Part shown: positions 18,331-26,887 of the stretch, in pieces
Position numbering within the stretch: the stretch's first letter is position 1
How the letters are laid out: each line of letters opens with the position of its first letter
Source of the DNA: Frateuria edaphi
GTDB taxonomy: Bacteria > Pseudomonadota > Gammaproteobacteria > Xanthomonadales > Rhodanobacteraceae
NCBI RefSeq assembly: GCF_021117405.1
Contig: NZ_CP088251.1
Location: forward strand, 1,116,001 to 1,180,000
Direction: 5' to 3'
DNA: 64,000 nucleotides
The notes under the pieces: generated by a model
What the model saw: the letters and a program-made list of their open reading frames with translations, nothing else
What the model was told of the DNA's origin: nothing
Database searches by the model: none
Translations under genes and position numbers: made by a program

Positions 18331-18726
18331 ATGAACAAGATCATCGAACAGTTCGAAGCCGAGCAGATCACCCGCCAGCTGCCGGAATTCGGCCCCGGCG
18401 ACACCGTGGTGGTCAACGTCAAGGTGAAGGAAGGCAACCGCGAACGCGTGCAGGCCTTCGAGGGTATCGTCATCGCCAAGCGCAGCCGCGGCCTGCATTC
18501 GGCCTTCACCGTGCGCAAGATCTCGCACGGCACCGGTGTGGAGCGCGTGTTCCAGGCGCACAGCCCGGCGATCGATTCGGTGCAGGTCAAGCGCAAGGGC
18601 AAGGTGCGTGGCGCCAAGCTGTACTTCCTGCGTGGCCTGGAAGGCAAGGCTGCCCGCATCAAGGAAGACATCGCCGCCGTGTCGGCCGCCAAGGCTGCCG
18701 CCAAGGCCGCTGCTGCCGCCGAGTAA
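18331..18726 (+). CDS. rplS: 50S ribosomal protein bL19
   Basis: The 131-residue protein contains the bL19 core: [38 protein letters not shown] and [23 protein letters not shown]. An Ala/Lys-rich tail follows ([13 protein letters not shown]). bL19 sits at the 30S-50S interface. It is the last gene of the operon and is followed by a strong intrinsic terminator. The start is the ATG giving [12 protein letters not shown]. Confidence 0.98.
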   Translation: MNKIIEQFEAEQITRQLPEFGPGDTVVVNVKVKEGNRERVQAFEGIVIAKRSRGLHSAFTVRKISHGTGVERVFQAHSPAIDSVQVKRKGKVRGAKLYFLRGLEGKAARIKEDIAAVSAAKAAAKAAAAAE

Positions 18727-18751
18727 GCGCAGCCGGATTTGTCTGGCGACG

Positions 18752-18783
18752 AAAGCCCCGCGGAGCGATCCGCGGGGCTTTTT
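18752..18783 (+). terminator. Intrinsic terminator of the rpsP-rimM-trmD-rplS operon
   Basis: A 13-base arm AAAGCCCCGCGGA, a GCGA loop and the exact complement TCCGCGGGGCTTT lead into a T run. It lies 26 bases after the rplS stop. Confidence 0.93.
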
Positions 18784-18831
18784 GCGTTCAACGCCATCGA
18801 TTGCCATGCGTGCGGGCCCGCAATGCGCCGC

Positions 18832-18908
18832 TGTAGGAGCGCCCTGGGCGCGGCATGACGGGAGTGTTTCTCCCGCCTGCATCGCGGTCGCGCCGAGGGC
18901 GCTCTACC
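18832..18908. repeat. GTAG-type intergenic palindromic repeat, copy 2
   Basis: It starts TGTAGGAGCGCCCTGGGCGCG and ends with the inverted GAGGGCGCTCTACC; between the arms is a GGGAG/CTCCC hairpin. It lies between the rplS terminator and the end of fimX and is the same family as the copies near 12583 and 29640. Confidence 0.7.
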
Positions 18909-18928
18909 GTGGCCGGATCTGTGGCCGG

Positions 18929-20968
18929 CTACATCAGCCGCTGCGGCTCCTGCAGGAAATTGCCCTGCACGAAATCCACGCCGCAGGCGAACAGCAGCGA
19001 GGTGCTGGTTGCGTCCTCGACCCACTCGGCCACGGTCAGGCGCTTCGCTTCGTGGGCCTGCACGCAGATCTCCCCGATCTTCTTCTGGTTCTCGGGATGC
19101 TGCGGCAACTGGTTCATGTAGGTGCGGTCGATCTTCAGGTAGTCCGCATCGATGTGGGTCAGCAGCTGGAACGAGTTCAGGCCCGAGCCGAACTGTTCCA
19201 GCGCGAACCGCCCGCCCATCTTCTTCCAGCGGGTGATGAACTCCTGCGCGGGACGCAGCAGGGTCACCACCTTGCTCTCGGTCATCTCCAGCACGATCTG
19301 GCCCTGGCGCAGCGCGGCCCGCTTGAGCCGGTCTTCCAGCCAGGGCAGGAACGTGGGGTCTTGCATCGATTGCGCCGTGAGCTTGACGAAGAAGGTCGTC
19401 TGTACACCCTGGCCGTCGCGAGACTTGAGCATCTCGATGGCGCGGTTGAGCACCCAGCGATCGATCGCCGGCGTCAGGGCGTGCTTTTCGGCGATCGGCA
19501 TGAAGAAGCCGGGCAGGACCTCGCCCTGCGGCCCGTTCATGCGTAGCAGCACCTCGGAGTACTCGCCCTCGGCGTCCTGCAAGCTGATCGTGTGCTGGTG
19601 GTAGAGCACGAAGTTGTCCTGCTCCAGCGCCTGCTTGAGCAGCTGCAGCCAGTAGCGCTCGCGCTCCTCCTCGGCCTTCTCGCGGGCGGCCGGGTCGTGC
19701 AGTTCGCTGCGGCCGCCGCCCTGGCTGTGCGCGTTGCGCAGCGCCTGGCTGGCCTGGTTGAGCAGCAGCTCGGCATTGGCGTTCTTCTCGCCCAGCAGGC
19801 TGCCGCCGATGCTCGCGGTAACCGTGATCGAACGGGTGCCCGCGTCGAAGATGTCGCTGGCAACGGCCTGCAGCACGCCGTCGATCCATTGCTTGATCGC
19901 CTCGTCGCTGCGCGAGTCCAGCATCACGCCGATGGTGTGCTCGGCCAGCAGGCCGGCCATGTCGGTCTCGCCCAGCAATGCGCTGATACGGCCCGCGAAC
20001 GCGGCGAGCAGCTCATCGGCCTGGCCCAGGCCGATGCCGGCCACGATGGTCTGCCAGTTGTCCGGTTCGATCAGGAGCAGCGTCTGGCCCTTCTTGCCCT
20101 TGGCCGCGGCGGCAACCGACTCGTCGATGTACTCGAGCGTGCGGGCGCGATTGAACAGGCCGGTCACCGCATCGCGCTGCAATTGCTCGATCAGCGCAGG
20201 GTCGACCTGCTGGCGGCGGAACACGATCTGCAGGCAGGGTTCGCCCTCGAACGTGGCGCCGGCGAATTCGACCGTGGCCTTGAAGGTGCTGGCGTCGGCG
20301 CGACGGGCCTGCAGCTCGACCTGGTTGGATGCCTTCTCCTTGCGCGAGTGGGCGCGCAGGAGGTTCTTGAAGGCCTCGGCGTCGGCGGTGCCGATCATGT
20401 CCAGCACGGGCAGGCCGAGCAGGTCGTCGAAGTCCTCGTAGCCGAAGGTTTCCAGATAGGCACGGTTGGCGCGCACGTGCATGCCTTCGTGCACATAGGC
20501 GATGGGGTCGGTGGAAGAGTCGAGCAGGGCGTCGCAGCGCCGCTCGGATTCGCGCAGCGCGGCCTCCAGCAGGCGCACCTGGCGGCGCGTGTGCAACGCC
20601 TCGAACTCGCGCTGCAATACCGCGATCAGCTGCTTGGGCTGGGTGCGCAGCGCGGTTCCGCGCACGCCGCCGGCGAACATCTCGGCCACGCTCTGGGTGT
20701 CGAGCTGGTTGACCAGGGCCAGCAGCGCGACGTCGCGGCCGTGCACGTCGAGCAGATGGGCCACCTCGCGCAGCTCCATGCCCGCGGCCGGGTCGAACAG
20801 CACGATATCGGGCTCCAGCTCGTCCAGCGCCGCCTGTACCTGGTCGGTCTGGGTTGCCCGTGCCGGACGCACCGCGATGCCGGCGTTGCGCAACAGGCTG
20901 ATGATCTGTTCGGCGTCCTCGACCGATTTCTCGACGAAGAGGATCTTGATGACGGAGTCTTTTTTCAT
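18929..20968 (-). CDS. fimX: FimX-like c-di-GMP receptor (degenerate REC-PAS-GGDEF-EAL)
   Basis: The 679-residue protein has a receiver-like domain (residues 8-125), a PAS domain (about 145-255), a degenerate GGDEF domain (about 265-420) and an EAL domain (about 435-679). The GGDEF signature is replaced by a sequence near AEHTIGVML, and the EAL motif is EVL (Glu472-Leu474). That makes it unlikely to be an active cyclase or phosphodiesterase. This architecture and the EVL motif match FimX of Xanthomonas and Pseudomonas, a c-di-GMP receptor controlling type IV pilus assembly through PilZ and PilB. Assignment to FimX is by architecture. Confidence 0.85.
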   Translation of the reverse strand: MKKDSVIKILFVEKSVEDAEQIISLLRNAGIAVRPARATQTDQVQAALDELEPDIVLFDPAAGMELREVAHLLDVHGRDVALLALVNQLDTQSVAEMFAGGVRGTALRTQPKQLIAVLQREFEALHTRRQVRLLEAALRESERRCDALLDSSTDPIAYVHEGMHVRANRAYLETFGYEDFDDLLGLPVLDMIGTADAEAFKNLLRAHSRKEKASNQVELQARRADASTFKATVEFAGATFEGEPCLQIVFRRQQVDPALIEQLQRDAVTGLFNRARTLEYIDESVAAAAKGKKGQTLLLIEPDNWQTIVAGIGLGQADELLAAFAGRISALLGETDMAGLLAEHTIGVMLDSRSDEAIKQWIDGVLQAVASDIFDAGTRSITVTASIGGSLLGEKNANAELLLNQASQALRNAHSQGGGRSELHDPAAREKAEEERERYWLQLLKQALEQDNFVLYHQHTISLQDAEGEYSEVLLRMNGPQGEVLPGFFMPIAEKHALTPAIDRWVLNRAIEMLKSRDGQGVQTTFFVKLTAQSMQDPTFLPWLEDRLKRAALRQGQIVLEMTESKVVTLLRPAQEFITRWKKMGGRFALEQFGSGLNSFQLLTHIDADYLKIDRTYMNQLPQHPENQKKIGEICVQAHEAKRLTVAEWVEDATSTSLLFACGVDFVQGNFLQEPQRLM

Positions 20969-21144
20969 TGAGCCCTGGCGGCTGCCCCTGGATCGGCTGG
21001 GTCGCAGGCGCCCCTCGCCGCGACCGGAAGGGCGAGCGGTTCCAGCCGCTCACCTTCATCCCGGGTTTGTAACGGATTCGCTCACATAGCGCCAGCGGCA
21101 AGTCGCCCAAAGGCAACGCCCGCCTCACCTGATGGCGTATCCGG

Positions 21145-22155
21145 TTACAGCGGGCGTTTGGACGCGTCCCCGGCGACTTCGCGCACCAGCCGCGGCACGA
21201 GATAGCCGGGCAGGCGCTGGCGCAGCGTCTCGACCAGGCCCAAGGCCCGCGCGTCATCCACCTCGAAGTGGGCGGCGCCCTGCACGCGATCGAGCTGGTG
21301 CAGGTAATAGGGAAGCACACCCGCGGCGAACAGGCGCTCCGACAGCAGCGCCAGGGTGTCCGCGTCGTCGTTGATCCCGCGCAGCAGTACCGACTGGTTG
21401 AGCAGGGTGGCGCCGGCCTGGCGCAGGGCGGCGCAGGCGGCATCCACGGTCGGGTCGAATTCGTTGGCGTGGTTGGCGTGCAGCACGATGACCTTCTGCA
21501 ACGGCAGGGCGTCCAGCCATGCCAGGAAGGAGGCGTCGATGCGCTCGGGCAGTACCACCGGCAGGCGCGTATGGATGCGCAGGCGGGTGACCTGGGGCAG
21601 GTCGGCCAGGCCGCGCCCGAGTTCCTCCAGCTTGGAGGTAGACAAGGCGAGCGGGTCGCCGCCGGACAGGATCAGTTCGCTGATCGACGGATCGGCCTGG
21701 AGGTGCGCCAGCGCCTGCCGCCACTGCCCGGCAGCGGCGATTTCCTCGCCATAGGGAAAATGCCGGCGGAAGCAGTAGCGGCAGTTCACCGCGCAGCTGC
21801 CGCTGGCGATCAGCAACGCGCGGCCGTGGTACTTGTGCAGCACGCCCTGCGCTTCCCGGGCGGCCAGATCCCCCACCGCGTCGATCACGAAACCCGGCAC
21901 CTGCTCGAGTTCGGCCAGCTGCGGCATTACCTGCAGCAGCAGGGGGTCGCCGGGATCGCCCCGGCGCATGCGCGCCACGAAGCCGCGCGGCACCCGCAAT
22001 GCGAAGCCGGCATCGGCCGGAGGCAGCCGATCGGCCAGGTGCGCGAGCCCCACGGCGGCAAGCAATTCGCCTGCGTCGGTAATGGCATCCCGCCACAGCT
22101 CGCGCCAGTCGGGCGCGGTCGGCGATAGGCGGGGAGCGGGGCTTGCGGTTATCAT
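21145..22155 (-). CDS. epmB: EF-P beta-lysylation protein EpmB (lysine 2,3-aminomutase family)
   Basis: The 336-residue radical-SAM/PLP enzyme converts alpha-lysine to beta-lysine for attachment to EF-P by EpmA. The radical-SAM cluster motif CAVNCRYCFRRHFPYGE (CxxxCxxC), the ILSGGDPL motif and RLRIHTRLPVVLPERID are characteristic. The gene is divergent from efp, its target, with 87 bases between starts. I chose the ATG giving MITASPAPRL; the frame stays open far upstream only because it reads antisense through efp. EpmA is not in this window. Confidence 0.95.
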   Translation of the reverse strand: MITASPAPRLSPTAPDWRELWRDAITDAGELLAAVGLAHLADRLPPADAGFALRVPRGFVARMRRGDPGDPLLLQVMPQLAELEQVPGFVIDAVGDLAAREAQGVLHKYHGRALLIASGSCAVNCRYCFRRHFPYGEEIAAAGQWRQALAHLQADPSISELILSGGDPLALSTSKLEELGRGLADLPQVTRLRIHTRLPVVLPERIDASFLAWLDALPLQKVIVLHANHANEFDPTVDAACAALRQAGATLLNQSVLLRGINDDADTLALLSERLFAAGVLPYYLHQLDRVQGAAHFEVDDARALGLVETLRQRLPGYLVPRLVREVAGDASKRPL

Positions 22156-22242
22156 GGCGGGCCTTGAAGCGGGCCTGCGGCCCGTGCAAATACCTATTTT
22201 AGCCGCCGGAACGGCGGTGTTTACCTCTGGAGCAGAAAGCGC

Positions 22243-22812
22243 ATGGCGACCGCCGGTCTCAACGACGTCAAGAAGGGTATGAAGATCCTTCACAACAATG
22301 ATCCGTGGGTCATCACCGACGCCGACTTCATCAAGCCCGGCAAGGGCCAGGCGTTCACCCGCATCTTCATCCGCAATCTGAAGACCGGCCGCACCACCGA
22401 GCAGACGATGAAGTCGTCCGATTCGTTCGAAGTCGCCGACGTCAACGATACCGACATGCAGTACCTGTACTCCGACGGCGAGTTCTGGCACTTCATGCAG
22501 CAGGAAACCTTCGAGCAGCACCAGGCCACCAAGGCGGGCGTGGGCGATGCGGCGAAGTGGCTCAAGGGCGAGGAAGAGTGCGTGGTCACGCTGTTCAACG
22601 GCGAGATCATCACCGTGCAGCCGCCGAATTTCGTCGAGCTGAAGATCACCGAGACCGATCCGGGCGTCCGTGGCGACACCTCCGGCGGCGGCGGCAAGCC
22701 GGCCACGCTCGAGACCGGCGCCGTGGTGCGCGTGCCGCTGTTCGTGGGCACCGACGAGGTGATCAAGGTCGACACCCGCACCGGCGAATACGTCAGCCGC
22801 GTCGGCAAGTAA
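22243..22812 (+). CDS. efp: Elongation factor P
   Basis: The 189-residue three-domain protein relieves ribosome stalling at polyproline. The modified lysine is Lys34 in IKPGKGQAF, the EpmA/EpmB-type context, consistent with the divergent epmB. Domains II and III are complete, ending [12 protein letters not shown]. The ATG follows TCTGGAGCAGAAAGC. An intrinsic terminator lies just after the stop. Confidence 0.98.
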   Translation: MATAGLNDVKKGMKILHNNDPWVITDADFIKPGKGQAFTRIFIRNLKTGRTTEQTMKSSDSFEVADVNDTDMQYLYSDGEFWHFMQQETFEQHQATKAGVGDAAKWLKGEEECVVTLFNGEIITVQPPNFVELKITETDPGVRGDTSGGGGKPATLETGAVVRVPLFVGTDEVIKVDTRTGEYVSRVGK

Positions 22813-22832
22813 GCGCCGGCAGCAGCAAACCG

Positions 22833-22864
22833 ACGGCACGGCAGCGCAGGCGCCGTGCCGTTTT
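22833..22864 (+). terminator. Intrinsic terminator after efp
   Basis: ACGGCACGGC and its exact complement GCCGTGCCGT form a 10-bp stem with a 9-base loop, followed by TTTT. The next gene begins 25 bases later and so likely has its own promoter or relies on read-through. Confidence 0.85.
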
Positions 22865-22889
22865 CGTTCCACCGTTACACGAGACCGCG

Positions 22890-24221
22890 ATGACCGAAGC
22901 CACCACCGAGATCGACCTCCTCATCGAAGCGCGCTGGGTGGTTCCCGTGGAGCCGCACGCCGTGGTGCTGGACAACCATGCGGTGGCAATTGACGGTGGG
23001 CAGATCAAGGCGATTCTGCCGATCGCCCAGGCGCGCGGGCTCTACGCGCCGCGCGAGTGGGTGGAGCTGTCCGAGCACGCGCTGATCCCCGGCCTGGTCA
23101 ACACCCACACGCACAATCCGATGACGCTGCTGCGCGGCCTGGCCGACGACCTGCCGCTGATGACCTGGCTGCAGCAGCACATCTGGCCGGCAGAAGCGAA
23201 GGTGATCGGGCCGGAGTTCGTGCGCGACGGCGTGGAACTGGCGGTGGCCGAGATGCTGCGCGGCGGCACCACCTGCGCCAACGAGAACTACTTCTTCCCC
23301 GACGTGATCGGCGCGACCTACCGGCGGCTCGGCTTCCGCGCCGTGGTTGGCCTGCCGGTGATCGAGTTCCCGACCGCCTGGGCCAAGAGCCAGGACGAAT
23401 ACTTCGAGCGCGCGGGTGAAGTGCACGACAGCTTCCGCGGCGACGGCCTGGTCGGCACGGCGTTCGCGCCGCATGCGCCCTACACCGTGTCCGACGAGAG
23501 CTTCGCGCGCATCCGCGTGCTTGCCGACCAGCTCGACATCCCGGTCCACCTGCACCTGCACGAGACGGCCCACGAGGTCGAGGAAGAGAAGAAGAAGTCC
23601 GGCCTGCGCCCGTTCCAGCGCCTGCAGAAGCTCGGCCTGGTCAACGACCGCCTGATCGCGGTGCACATGACCCAGCTGACGGACGGCGAAATCACCGCCT
23701 GCGCCGAGGCCGGCGTATCGGTGGTGCATTGCCCCGAGTCCAACCTCAAGCTTGCCTCCGGCTTCTGTCCCGCGGAAAAGCTGCGCCGGGCCGGCGTCAA
23801 CGTGGCGATCGGCACCGACGGTTGCGCCTCGAACAACGACCTGGACATGATCGGCGAACTGCGCACCGCGGCGATCCTGGCCAAGGCGGTCGCTTCGGAT
23901 GCCGCTGCGTTCGACGCCGCCTTCGCGCTGCGCGCGGCCACGCTCAATGGCGCCAGGGCGATGGGCCTGGACAGCCGCATCGGCTCGATCGAGCCGGGCA
24001 AGCAGGCCGACCTTGCGGCGGTGCGGCTGAGCGACATCGAAACACAGCCGCTGTTCCACGTCGCCTCGCAACTGGCCTACGCGGCCAGCCGGCACCAGGT
24101 GACCGACGTGTGGATCGCCGGTCGCCGCAAGCTGGCCGCGCGTGAACTGGTCGACCTCGATCCGGCGGCGATCCTGGCCAAGGCGCACGCCTGGCGCGAG
24201 CGCATCGCCGCGTTCTCGTAA
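22890..24221 (+). CDS. TRZ/ATZ-family amidohydrolase (5'-methylthioadenosine/S-adenosylhomocysteine deaminase-like)
   Basis: The 443-residue metal-dependent hydrolase has the amidohydrolase signatures: LIPGLVNTHTHNPMTLLRG (HxH), HLHLHETAHEVEE, VHMTQL and IGTDGCASNNDLDM (the catalytic Asp). This subgroup includes MTA/SAH deaminases and other aminohydrolases acting on purine or guanine-like rings. The ubiG neighbour, which produces SAH, fits SAH handling, but this is inference. The ATG at 22890 follows GAGACCGCG. A YciI-family gene starts 8 bases after its stop. Confidence 0.9.
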   Translation: MTEATTEIDLLIEARWVVPVEPHAVVLDNHAVAIDGGQIKAILPIAQARGLYAPREWVELSEHALIPGLVNTHTHNPMTLLRGLADDLPLMTWLQQHIWPAEAKVIGPEFVRDGVELAVAEMLRGGTTCANENYFFPDVIGATYRRLGFRAVVGLPVIEFPTAWAKSQDEYFERAGEVHDSFRGDGLVGTAFAPHAPYTVSDESFARIRVLADQLDIPVHLHLHETAHEVEEEKKKSGLRPFQRLQKLGLVNDRLIAVHMTQLTDGEITACAEAGVSVVHCPESNLKLASGFCPAEKLRRAGVNVAIGTDGCASNNDLDMIGELRTAAILAKAVASDAAAFDAAFALRAATLNGARAMGLDSRIGSIEPGKQADLAAVRLSDIETQPLFHVASQLAYAASRHQVTDVWIAGRRKLAARELVDLDPAAILAKAHAWRERIAAFS

Positions 24222-24229
24222 GGACGTCC

Positions 24230-24484
24230 ATGAATCTTTATCTCGTCATGGTCATGCGCCGTTCGCAGTTCGACCCCGCGGTAGTGCCCGCGCACCAGCG
24301 TTTCCTCGACGAACTGCGCGCGGAGGGACGCGTGGAACGCTCGGGCCCGTTCGGCGACAAGTCCGGCGGCGCTTACCTGCTGCGCGCGGCAGGCCAGGAG
24401 GAGGCACGTGCGATCGCCCATCGGGACCCGACCCACGTCAGCGGCGGTTGGGACGTCACGGTGTACGAATGGCAGGCCCGCTAG
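24230..24484 (+). CDS. YciI-family protein
   Basis: The 84-residue ferredoxin-like protein matches the YciI/YCII domain. The pattern LYLVMVMRR...HQRFLDELRAEGRVERSGPF places the usual active-site-like His and later Asp (HRDPTHVSGGWDVTVYEW). Function is unknown in most members, although some are dehydrochlorinase-like. It lies between the amidohydrolase and ubiG on the same strand, with gaps of 8 and 45 bases. Confidence 0.9.
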   Translation: MNLYLVMVMRRSQFDPAVVPAHQRFLDELRAEGRVERSGPFGDKSGGAYLLRAAGQEEARAIAHRDPTHVSGGWDVTVYEWQAR

Positions 24485-24529
24485 CCATCCGCTCCTTCAA
24501 GAAGCCTGCGTTTTGAAAGGACTGCTTCC

Positions 24530-25240
24530 ATGACCGAAACCACCGCCAACGTCAGCCCCGACGAAATCGCCCGCTTCGACAAGCTGGCCGCCCGCTGGTG
24601 GGACCCCGACGGCGAATCGCGCCCGCTGCATGACCTCAACCCCGTGCGTGCCGCCTACGTTGCCGCCCGCGCGGACCTGCGCAGCGCGAAGGTGGCCGAC
24701 GTCGGCTGCGGCGGTGGCCTGCTCAGCGAGGCGCTGGCGCGCGAGGGCGCGAAGGTGACCGGCATCGACCTCGGCGAGAAGGTGATCGAGGTGGCGAAGC
24801 TGCACTTGTTCGAGTCGGATCTGCAAGTCGACTATCGGGTTCAGTCTTCCGCGGCCCTGGCCGCCAGCGAACCGTCCAGTTTCGATGCGGTCTGCTGCAT
24901 GGAGCTGATCGAGCACGTGCCCGATCCCGAAGCGCTGGTGAACGATCTGGCCGCGCTGCTGAAGCCGGGCGCACGCCTGTTCATGTCCACGCTCAATCGC
25001 ACGCCGGCCGCCTTCGGCGCGGCGATCCTCGGGGCCGAGTACGTGATGCGCCTGCTGCCTCGCGGCACCCATCACTATGCGCAGTTCCTCAAACCCTCCG
25101 AGCTCGGCCGCCTGATCCGTCATGCCGGGCTTGAGCTGGAAGACGTTTCCGGCCTGGCCTACAACCCGATCACGCGCAAGGCTTCGTTGAGCCGCATTAC
25201 CGCGGTCAACTACCTGCTGTGCGCGCGCAAGCCGGCATGA
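24530..25240 (+). CDS. ubiG: 3-demethylubiquinol / polyprenyl-dihydroxybenzoate O-methyltransferase UbiG
   Basis: The 236-residue class I methyltransferase performs both O-methylations in ubiquinone synthesis. The N-terminal ARFDKLAARWWDPDGESRPLHDLNP is diagnostic. The SAM motif is VADVGCGGGLLSEALAREGA, and MELIEHVPDP and HHYAQFLKPSEL are typical. AAAGGA precedes the ATG. Its TGA overlaps the ATG of the phosphatase gene (ATGA). Confidence 0.97.
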   Translation: MTETTANVSPDEIARFDKLAARWWDPDGESRPLHDLNPVRAAYVAARADLRSAKVADVGCGGGLLSEALAREGAKVTGIDLGEKVIEVAKLHLFESDLQVDYRVQSSAALAASEPSSFDAVCCMELIEHVPDPEALVNDLAALLKPGARLFMSTLNRTPAAFGAAILGAEYVMRLLPRGTHHYAQFLKPSELGRLIRHAGLELEDVSGLAYNPITRKASLSRITAVNYLLCARKPA

Positions 25241-25917
25241 AGTCGTTTCCGCCAACGCTCGAAGGCGTGCTGTTCGATCTCGACGGCACGCTGCTGGACA
25301 GCGCACCGGACCTGTACGCCGCGCTGGAGCGACAGTGCAAGGAAGAAGGCGTTCCTGTGCCGCCCTACGCGCCGGTGCGCGAGGTGGTTTCGCGGGGCGC
25401 GAAGGCGGTGTTGCGTTGCGCCTTCGGCCATCTGGGCGAGCCCGCGGTGGAGGCGCGCGTGGAGCGCTACCTGGCGCTGTACGAACAAGTCATGGGCACG
25501 GCGACGCACCCGTTCGAGGGCATCGAACCGATGCTCGCCCAACTGGAGGCGGCCGGCGTGCGTTGGGGCATCGTCACCAACAAGGCCGGCTTCCTCACCG
25601 AAGAGTTGCTCAAGCGGATCGGCTGGGACGGCCGCGCCGCGGCGGTGGTCAGCGGTGACACCTTGCCGGTAAAAAAGCCCGACCCGGCGCCCGTGCGCCT
25701 GGCCTGCGAGCGCGCCGGCATCGATCCGGCCCGCAGCCTGTTCGTGGGCGACGACCGCCGCGACGTCATGGCCGGCGCCGCCGCCGGCCTGTACACCGTG
25801 GCCGTGGCCTGGGGCTACCTCGACGGTGGCGATCCGCGCGAATGGCATGCCGACGCCGTGCTCGACACGCCCGCCCAGTTCGCCCTCTGGTTGCGCCGCG
25901 GGCAGGCGGTGGCGTGA
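25237..25917 (+). CDS. mupP: HAD phosphatase, probable N-acetylmuramic acid 6-phosphate phosphatase MupP
   Basis: The 226-residue HAD hydrolase has all four motifs: VLFDLDGTLLDS (nucleophile Asp), GIVTNK, Lys in VKKPDPAP and FVGDDRRDVMAG. It is phosphoglycolate phosphatase-like. In Pseudomonas putida the gene directly after ubiG is mupP, which dephosphorylates MurNAc-6-P in the cell-wall recycling bypass with AmgK and MurU. The same ubiG overlap is seen here, so MupP is preferred over Gph, but this rests on synteny. Confidence 0.85.
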   Translation: MKSFPPTLEGVLFDLDGTLLDSAPDLYAALERQCKEEGVPVPPYAPVREVVSRGAKAVLRCAFGHLGEPAVEARVERYLALYEQVMGTATHPFEGIEPMLAQLEAAGVRWGIVTNKAGFLTEELLKRIGWDGRAAAVVSGDTLPVKKPDPAPVRLACERAGIDPARSLFVGDDRRDVMAGAAAGLYTVAVAWGYLDGGDPREWHADAVLDTPAQFALWLRRGQAVA

Positions 25918-26765
25918 TGGAGGTCGGCCACGATGCCCTGCAAAGCTACGTCAACAAATGGCTCGCGGCCCAGCCGGCCCAGCGTGTGGCGCTCGCGTTC
26001 GTCGATCCCGCGCGCCACGCCGGCCACATCGCGCTTGCCGCGCTGGAGCAGGAACTGCTTACCGCCGCCTACGGCATCCGCGAGCCGCACGTGGCCGCCA
26101 CCAAACTGAACTGGTGGGCGGAGGAGCTGGCTGGCGCCGCGCAAAGCGGCGGCCGTCATCCGCTGACCCAGGTGCTGTTCGACGATGAACGCACCGACCG
26201 CATCGACAGCGAGCGCTGGCTGGCGCCGGTGGTCGCGGCCATGGCCCAGTTGGAAGAGGGCACCGCGGCCGACTTCGGCGCCCAACTGGCGGCCGCTTCG
26301 CAGCTGCACGGTGCGTTGGCCGCGCTCGAGACCGCCTGGTGGTTCGGCGAATCGGCCTCGCCCGAGCGCGCCGCGCGGGTGGCCGCGATCGCTCACCTGC
26401 TGCACGCGCTGCGCCGGCTGGATGACGATGCCGAACGCGACCGCCTGCCGCTGCCGATGACGTCGCTGGCCCGCCATGGCCTGCGACGCGACGAGCTGCG
26501 ACGTGCCGGCGCCGCGCGCAACACGGCCGTGCGCGGCCAGCTGGAGGAGCTCACGGCCGCCTGGCGCGAGGCGTCGCGGTTGGCGGGGCCGCTCAGCGTA
26601 TTCCGCGCCGTCGAATCGCATGCGGGCGAGCGCCTGGCGCGGCGCGCGGCCGGCGCCGCCGAGCCGCTGCAGGTCCTGCAGCACGCGCGTCCGTCCGGTG
26701 GCCTGGCGACGACCTTGGCGGCCTGGCAGGCCGCGCGGCGCTGGCGTCGCGGGAATGCCGCCTGA
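25917..26765 (+). CDS. Squalene/phytoene synthase family protein
   Basis: The 282-residue all-helical protein matches the trans-isoprenyl diphosphate synthase (squalene/phytoene) family. LNWWAEEL and HLLHALRRLDDDAERDRLPLP correspond to the conserved helix regions, but the first Asp-rich DxxxD motif is poorly preserved. The second is represented by DDDAERDRLPLP. A catalytic role in carotenoid or hopanoid synthesis is therefore uncertain. The ATG overlaps the mupP stop by one base, so the gene is translationally coupled to ubiG-mupP. Confidence 0.8.
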   Translation: MEVGHDALQSYVNKWLAAQPAQRVALAFVDPARHAGHIALAALEQELLTAAYGIREPHVAATKLNWWAEELAGAAQSGGRHPLTQVLFDDERTDRIDSERWLAPVVAAMAQLEEGTAADFGAQLAAASQLHGALAALETAWWFGESASPERAARVAAIAHLLHALRRLDDDAERDRLPLPMTSLARHGLRRDELRRAGAARNTAVRGQLEELTAAWREASRLAGPLSVFRAVESHAGERLARRAAGAAEPLQVLQHARPSGGLATTLAAWQAARRWRRGNAA

Positions 26766-26887
26766 CCAAACCGCGGGCAAGTGGCCAGGCACTCAACACA
26801 GTGTTTCCGCAGCATGCCTGTTGCCCCCGCGCGCGCTGCCCCAAAATAGAAAGCCCGCACGGCCCCCGCCTGCCGCAAGGACATCCC

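Noticed and set aside
21145..22872. Extended epmB frame giving a 575-residue protein
   Set aside because: The extra N-terminus reads antisense through efp; EpmB length and similarity start at 22155.
26766..26887. Zur operator before folE2
   Set aside because: folE2 is often zinc-regulated, but no AT-rich Zur-like palindrome is present.
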